64,000 nt of DNA, taken from Asterias rubens (lineage: Eukaryota; Echinodermata; Asteroidea; Forcipulatida; Asteriidae). Positions 58,297-64,000 of this stretch are shown here, piece by piece. The position numbers and the translations under genes were made by a program. The notes below the pieces were generated by a model that saw nothing but the letters and a program-made list of their open reading frames with translations, searched no databases and was not told the DNA's origin. The stretch spans positions 21,451,680-21,515,679 of the forward strand of contig NC_047067.1 in the NCBI RefSeq assembly GCF_902459465.1, read 5' to 3'. Within the stretch, counting starts at the first letter, position 1, and every line of letters begins with the position of its first letter.

Positions 58297-61200
58297 GCAA
58301 GATTGTTCTCTGTCTTACATAAAATACACAGACTTGGCTAACTTTTTTATCAAGTGTGGTTGGTCACAAATTCAGTTGTTTGTTATGGATTATGCTAAAT
58401 ACTTTGGATTAGAAGACTTGGTCTTGGGGAGAAAATGTATTTCAAAAAGTTTTGCTCTTCAAGAATGGCTTTGAGTGTTTTCTTATGGGTGAAAACAACA
58501 TCACACACAGGACAAACAATAACTCTGCTAGTTGTTGGTACTTTGGATGGCAGCAAGCGATGCCAACTGGTAAAACTCTTATGTTGCTGTTACTTATTAC
58601 AACAAGATCAAAGAGCAAGGGCAACTTTCTACGTCCACGTCACTCATTTTCTACATCCACGTCACTTACGTCCACGTCACTTCAGAATGCATGCTTGCAA
58701 TAATCATAACAAAGGTTCTTTTGTTCTTTTCTGAGGTCATTGCCTAGGTCAACAATGTCCAGTAACATCAAACAACTGAAAGGAAACCATGTTTATGACC
58801 ATACATAGAAAGAGCGCATTACAATACTGAATGACACAACAATGCAAATAGGTTAACTAGCTAAAAACAAACCGTTTTTTTATTTCTTGCTGAGGCCATC
58901 AAAATTCAACAACCTCAGCACACAAAGAAAGAACTGTGCTAACTGTTAATTGGTGCTATGCAACAAAAATTCTTTTCTAAAAGAAAAGTTGTCTGTTTTT
59001 GTTGCTGATGAGGTCAACAAAATAATCACAACATCTTATATATAATTGTGGGAAAATAGAATTAGCTGTTTCAAACTGCCTAGTCCTACTTACCAAAATG
59101 ACTATTAATGCAATGGCCTGATGTTTCGACCCTAGCAGAGTCTTTCTCGAAGGATACAAAATTAATGTTGATTGAACATATACAGAGGAATGCTGCAACG
59201 TGTCGAATGCAATCAAAGTAAAAAGATGGTCCAAAGTTTGTGTCCTCTCTGATAGTGCAAATGCTTGAAACCTGTTGCCAGATCTTGACAGTTTATTTGT
59301 TCGATAATGAACCATGCTGTTTTAGTGTGAAGTTAAAAGAATGGACTTTATATTTTCTAAATATTTCTATATATACTTTCTTCTAATTCTTCTGACGTTT
59401 CCTTCACCAGTTTTTGTATTAGAAGCATCTTGAAGATAGAAGCCAGTCAATTGGATTAATCTTGTAGACCAGGGTTTGAGATCTAGGCCAATGGATTGGT
59501 GAATCGACAAGTGTCATTAATGACAGTCTCTCCAGTAATTGTGAAGACAGCTGTGAAATGTTTTAGCCTCAAATGCGAGGTGGCGGTGTTCTGAAAAGCG
59601 TAAAAGGGTTTCTTTGATTTTGAATGTCTTAAATCTGTTTGCAGGTCATTTTTATGGGTGTGCGTACATCAAGATGTCAAAACAAGGAGCTCTTAAAATC
59701 AGTTAGGGCTCTGATGATTGTTAAGAACAAGGAAACTGTCAGAATCTGTGCTGGGAGTAAACTAGATCAGGAAGCAACATAGCTGTCTTTTCCTTGTAAT
59801 TCCTTTCTAAGTTCATAGGCTTGTCCTTTTCAGATTTTGTGTGTGCGGTCCAGTTAAGCATGATAATTTGCCCAAATGGTGAACAGGCCTAAATACCTGC
59901 CCCTGGTCACTGCCTTGGTGCCCCTCCAAATGTCCCAATGGTTAGGAGAAAACGCAATTAAAGGTGAAGCATCAAGCTGATTGGTGATTATCGATTAGGG
60001 TCGATTTCACTCAATCTTTAAATTATTCTTGTGAAAACTAGCTCGGGTTCCCTATTCACATAAAACAAGTCCAAGTTTTGTTACTTTAATAAATTTTAGT
60101 TGAAACGCTTATGGTTGCCACCCTTAAAAAGTAAAGTACATAACACTAGGATTTTGGGGTTCAGAAATCTTTTTGGAAAAAGAATATTACATTAGCTATG
60201 TAAAGTGGTCATCAACCAAATCAAAAGGATCTACAAATGCATTAACATTTTGTATAAAGGCCTCACAATTCGACCCTAGTGGAGTCTTTCTCAAAGGCTA
60301 AATCGACAACACAATATGCACACAATTGCATCAAATATAAATACCCGTTTTGTAAACTGCATTTTCCCCTAGAGGAGAAACATAAACCTGAATATAGATG
60401 GCCCAAATCTGGCCTATTTAAACTAGCACAAGCATTGATCGAGAACAGGAAAAGCTCAACACACAGTTTATATAGGTCAATCAGGCAGGCCGATGACCTT
60501 GTAAGAAAAGACCAACTTGCACTTGTTCATTGTAGATCGGAGGTCCATGACACTGGTTTAACAACAGAACCCCCAAAAATTACAACTCTTATCAGTGAAG
60601 GGAACCCTGTCAACTCTCTCAGTTTGGTTGGTGGAAGTGCTTGAACCCACTTGCCATTTTGGGAGAACCTCGCTGTGGTTGTGTGAGAGACTACATGTAG
60701 CTGGTTCTAATTGGGTCAGATTGATTAGTGACTTCAAAGTGTGAAACAATCCAGCTTGATCTTTGCCGTTTTTTTCTGCTGTGGAGGTTCAATCTATTGG
60801 AAGGTAAGCTGGTCTTATACCTGAGTTTTTTATGGTTGTTTCCTTTAAATTAAAAGCAGTTTAAGTGCAGTTCCCCTACACAGTTAAACTGTTGTGAAAA
60901 AGGTACCATACTTTATGATGTACATTTTCTATCCTGTGAAATTGGATTAAAACAATTAGAGGTCAATTGATATAGGAATTTGTTAGTAGGCTTTTTGTCT
61001 TGGCACATTCTTATAACCAACAATGTGCTAATATTCTGTTCAGAATGAACAGGTGGATTTAAAATTGTCTTAAAAAACTAGAAAAACTATTGATTGCCAA
61101 AAAAAGTTGAAAGATGGAAAATATTTGCATCATGTTTTTTATTTTAGAGTACATTTTCTGTGTGTACACTTCCAGCAACCTTTTCGTGCAAAATTAACGT

Positions 61201-63412
61201 TTTTAACGGCACACTGCTTCTTTGCGTATACGGCCAAGTTGCTCCAGATGGTTGTTAAACGCAGGTGGGCTCTTTTGATGTAGAAGGGTTGAGGTCACAG
61301 CGTTTTGAGTCTCGGCATTTTGCTTCAAAACTTTGATGACAGTTTGTTACTCACAAAGTGCATTGCCTTGGAACAAACAAAGTATGTGTGAGGCTATGTT
61401 TTGAGGGTTTTTATTTGTATGTTTCTTTTAAATGTAGAAGGTCCTAACTACTGTTTTAAAATTGATTGATTGGATTAAATTCAGTATTGAGGATAAAGGA
61501 ATTTGTGGGTTGTTTTAAAAATAGGTGTCCCCACCTGTTTGTCGAAATGAGGTAATGTGGTGTGAAGGTTGGTGTCCATATTTGTTCATTGTTAAAAGTT
61601 TTTTCCTGGAATTTTCAGAGTGTGGGGTGTTCGAGTTTCTGTGTCTATTTTGTGTTTACTGTGGCAATTTTTCAAATGAAAATGATGTACACATGTGAGC
61701 CATTTCATTTTGTGCATTGTCATGAGAAATAACCACGAGGTGAAATTTTGCTTCTCTATTTCATTTGGCTGCTCCTCATGAAATAGAATAGTTCAGACAT
61801 TGTAGTTTACAAAACATGAAATAAGAACTTGGATGGAACAGGTGGAACGAGGCCCATATTGAGTTGCTCACAGATTTCCCCAACAACACTCAGTAGCTCC
61901 ATCTTTGTGATAAACATATGTCGGTAAAGGGAAAACAATAGAAATCATTTGTCCTACAATGAGTGGTTGATTTCATCACATATTTGTCATGATTAAACTG
62001 TGCATCATTGAGCATGAAAACCCTGAGCCATTCCCGGAGCAATTGTATATTGATTACCTTCATTTACCGATGGTCTTGAAGTTGCTTCCTTGTTTTCAAA
62101 AGGCAAGCCGCGCCAAGCCTTTTATACCCTGTAATCCTGCATTCTTGTAGTCCGATAGATTGATATTTTGCTCTAGGTATGGACAGAAATACTCATTTGA
62201 ATTGCGCCTTTAGTAGTACCCTCTCTGGCTTCAGTGAAAGCTAAGTCAGCCATGTTGAGGCTTTCAGTCGGAAGCAAATTGGTCTGAAATTGGTCATTGA
62301 GCAACAAACTGGTTTAGAACAGTCACCTTTATGTACTTTTCTTCTCTCAATGTGCGCAAAGTGCATTCCCTTATACTAAATTGTGTCTTTTTGGACGAGT
62401 GCTTTCTCAAAACAGTTAGGACAAAACCACAATTTCAGGGAACTTTAAACATTACTAGCTTTCTTTTTTTAAATCATAAGAACAATTTTTTTGTTGAAAT
62501 ATCAGTGATTGTCATGTTCACAGATGACTAAGTTGGTTTCCTGTCAGCGAAGGTTTTGACTGTGTATTTGAACAAAAACACATTTTTTTTTTTAAAGGGA
62601 AGCATTTTTGTATCACACATGTGCGTGCTTATTTCTCAACAGGAATCATGTTTCCATTGTGTTTTATTTGTTGTTGCCAGAAGTTGTGTTTGACTTTTGT
62701 TATTGGCCTACTGTTGAGCTTTTGTTGAAGTTTTTACTTAAGTCTGGACTGTTTCTCTTTTGTAGGAAAAGCTTGTTGATCCGTGCTGTATCTTACAACT
62801 GCTGAACTTTCAGTATAGAAATGAATCAAAGGTGCATTTTTTTATTATAAGTTTTGTTTTTTCAATTATGTGAACATAGACAGTCACCCAAGGCTGAGCA
62901 GTTGGGCGCCTTTGCCATTTTCAAAGTCTAGTTACTTTGTCATAAAAAGGACAGTTGAAGTACTGTGTAGTCCTGCGTTCTTCTAGTGTGTTTTCCCAAA
63001 CAAACTTGTATTAATTCAAAATAATCAAATAACACATTTCAAATATATGGATTTTTATATTTTGTTCAGGGAATTTGTTGTTCATAATTCCTAGATTTTA
63101 AATCAATAATAAACCAAAGCGGCATTGAAGTTGACTGGGGTGTGGAATGTAACAGGCAATTTATTGTGGAAAACCACTGACCACATGTTTCAACTTCCAC
63201 TCTGAAAGTGTTTTAAAAACCCAGAATGACCTTTAACACCATTTCAGCATGAGACAAGAGACTTGAAATACTGGTTTTATTTTCCCAATTGAAAAACTGT
63301 CGGTATTTTTACAAAAAGGAGAAGTCTCATTTGAGCAAATAAGATGAACAAGTGGTGGCAGGATACAGAAACTTTTCCTCACAATCTATAATAAGGAAAA
63401 TGAGTGTATTAC
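58297..63412. other. Gene-poor right part of the window
   Basis: No coding exon supported. AT-rich, with repeat traces at 59100-59160 and 60250-60300 (shared CGACCCTAG(C/T)(A/G)GAGTCTTTCTC), 59885-59970 (GCACCAAGG family, inverted) and 63310-63380 (GTGGTGGC family). The 121-codon frame at 60279-60644 is discussed under rejected items. Confidence 0.4.
59885..59970. repeat. 'GGCACCAAGGC' family copy, inverted
   Basis: GGCCTAAATACCTGCCCCTGGTCACTG then CCTTGGTGCCCCTCCAAATG (matched in short blocks) is the reverse orientation of the family defined at 41305. Confidence 0.5.
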
Positions 63413-63780
63413 TAAAGCTTGGGCGATACCACGATATTATCGAATATCTTGATACTAATTTGGAAACGATTTCGATATCGGATTGATTTGGTTTTATTCG
63501 AGATATCGATATATCGCGATATATCGCGATATATCGTGATATCGCAATATCGCGATGTATTTTCTAGCTGAGACATCTTGCACCCCATAGGTTTGGAGTA
63601 AAACCAGAAGAATAGGTCATTAGAACACCTCTCTTATGCTGTGACTGTCTCTTCTACAACTTTCACTTGGAGTTTGAAGACTGATGATGTCAAATTTAAT
63701 TAATCGCGATTATATCGAATATCGCGATATATTGTCGGCGATATATCGTGAATAAAACAAATCGATATCACCCAAGCTTA
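63413..63780. mobile_element. hAT-like MITE with 8-bp target-site duplication
   Basis: The element is flanked by identical TGTATTAC octamers at 63405-63412 and 63781-63788. The left end TAAAGCTTGGGCGATA and the right end ATCACCCAAGCTTA are inverted repeats. The interior is dominated by GATATATCGCGATATATCG-type palindromic words. 368 bp, non-coding. Eight-base duplications are characteristic of hAT transposases acting in trans. Confidence 0.85.
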
Positions 63781-64000
63781 TGTATTACAAAACTGGATTT
63801 GCCCTTAGAGCCCAGGCTTCTCAACAGCTCCCTACACCCCTGTATTTTCCTTGACTACCCCCCCCCCCTCCTTCAGCTCCCGCCTACTACAGAGCCTCAC
63901 TCTACCTTCATACCAAATGACTTTGCCAGACTGGGGTTCATGCAGCAGAATGGTTTAAATTTGCAAAATTGAAAACACTCATAAAATCTGGGTCCGTCAC

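Noticed and set aside
60279-60644. 121-codon open frame, one of the longest in the right half
   Set aside because: It begins inside a repeat shared with 59100-59160 (CGACCCTAGxxGAGTCTTTCTC), has no recognisable domain, and lacks splice partners or codon regularity. Possibly transposon-derived.

Overview
This is a eukaryotic, intron-rich, AT-rich nuclear window. I assign it to an echinoderm, most likely a sea star (Asteroidea). The basis is the protein set (deuterostome orthologues) plus interspersed elements I recall from sea-star DNA, such as the 'TTTAAAGGCAGTGGACAC...' inverted-repeat element. Species is not determinable here. No prokaryotic, CRISPR, rRNA or functional tRNA gene was seen.

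Layout, left to right. (1) 1-2197, minus strand: the 5' part of CWC25, a spliceosome step-1 factor, running off the left edge. (2) 3578-4746, plus: DAP1, a 100-aa death-associated protein in three exons, head-to-head with CWC25 across about 1.4 kb. (3) 9043-14190, plus: OLA1, an Obg-like ATPase of 396 aa in twelve coding exons, one of them only 16 nt. (4) 18334-23692, plus: an Sp1-4-class transcription factor (776 aa) with Sp box, Q-rich activation domain, Btd box and three C2H2 fingers. (5) 27656-33305, plus: a previously unfamiliar gene, called here PHD-Sp. It has an N-terminal PHD finger followed by two successive Btd-box-plus-C2H2 modules with eight fingers in total (573 aa in the modelled frame). 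(6) 43625-38651, minus: PRIM1, the DNA primase catalytic subunit (430 aa, twelve exons), with one AT-AC minor-spliceosome (U12) intron. (7) 45.8-64 kb: no convincing protein-coding exon. It holds a possible 5' non-coding exon set, scattered MITEs, SINEs and several repeat-free complex-sequence islands that could be regulatory.

Reconstructed reading frames close exactly at every splice junction: DAP1 303 nt, OLA1 1191 nt, Sp1-4 2331 nt, PHD-Sp 1722 nt, PRIM1 1293 nt, all multiples of three. The genes are mostly housekeeping (splicing, autophagy or apoptosis, translation-linked ATPase, replication) around a tandem pair of Sp-family regulators. From memory, human relatives of these genes lie near Sp genes on Hox-bearing chromosomes (OLA1 beside SP3, DAPL1 on 2q, CWC25 on 17q with SP2, PRIM1 on 12q with SP1). 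The block may therefore be a remnant of an ancient linkage group.

The main candidate for an undescribed system is PHD-Sp: a chromatin-reader finger joined to a duplicated Sp DNA-binding domain, directly downstream of the canonical Sp1-4 gene and sharing its intron positions and phases.
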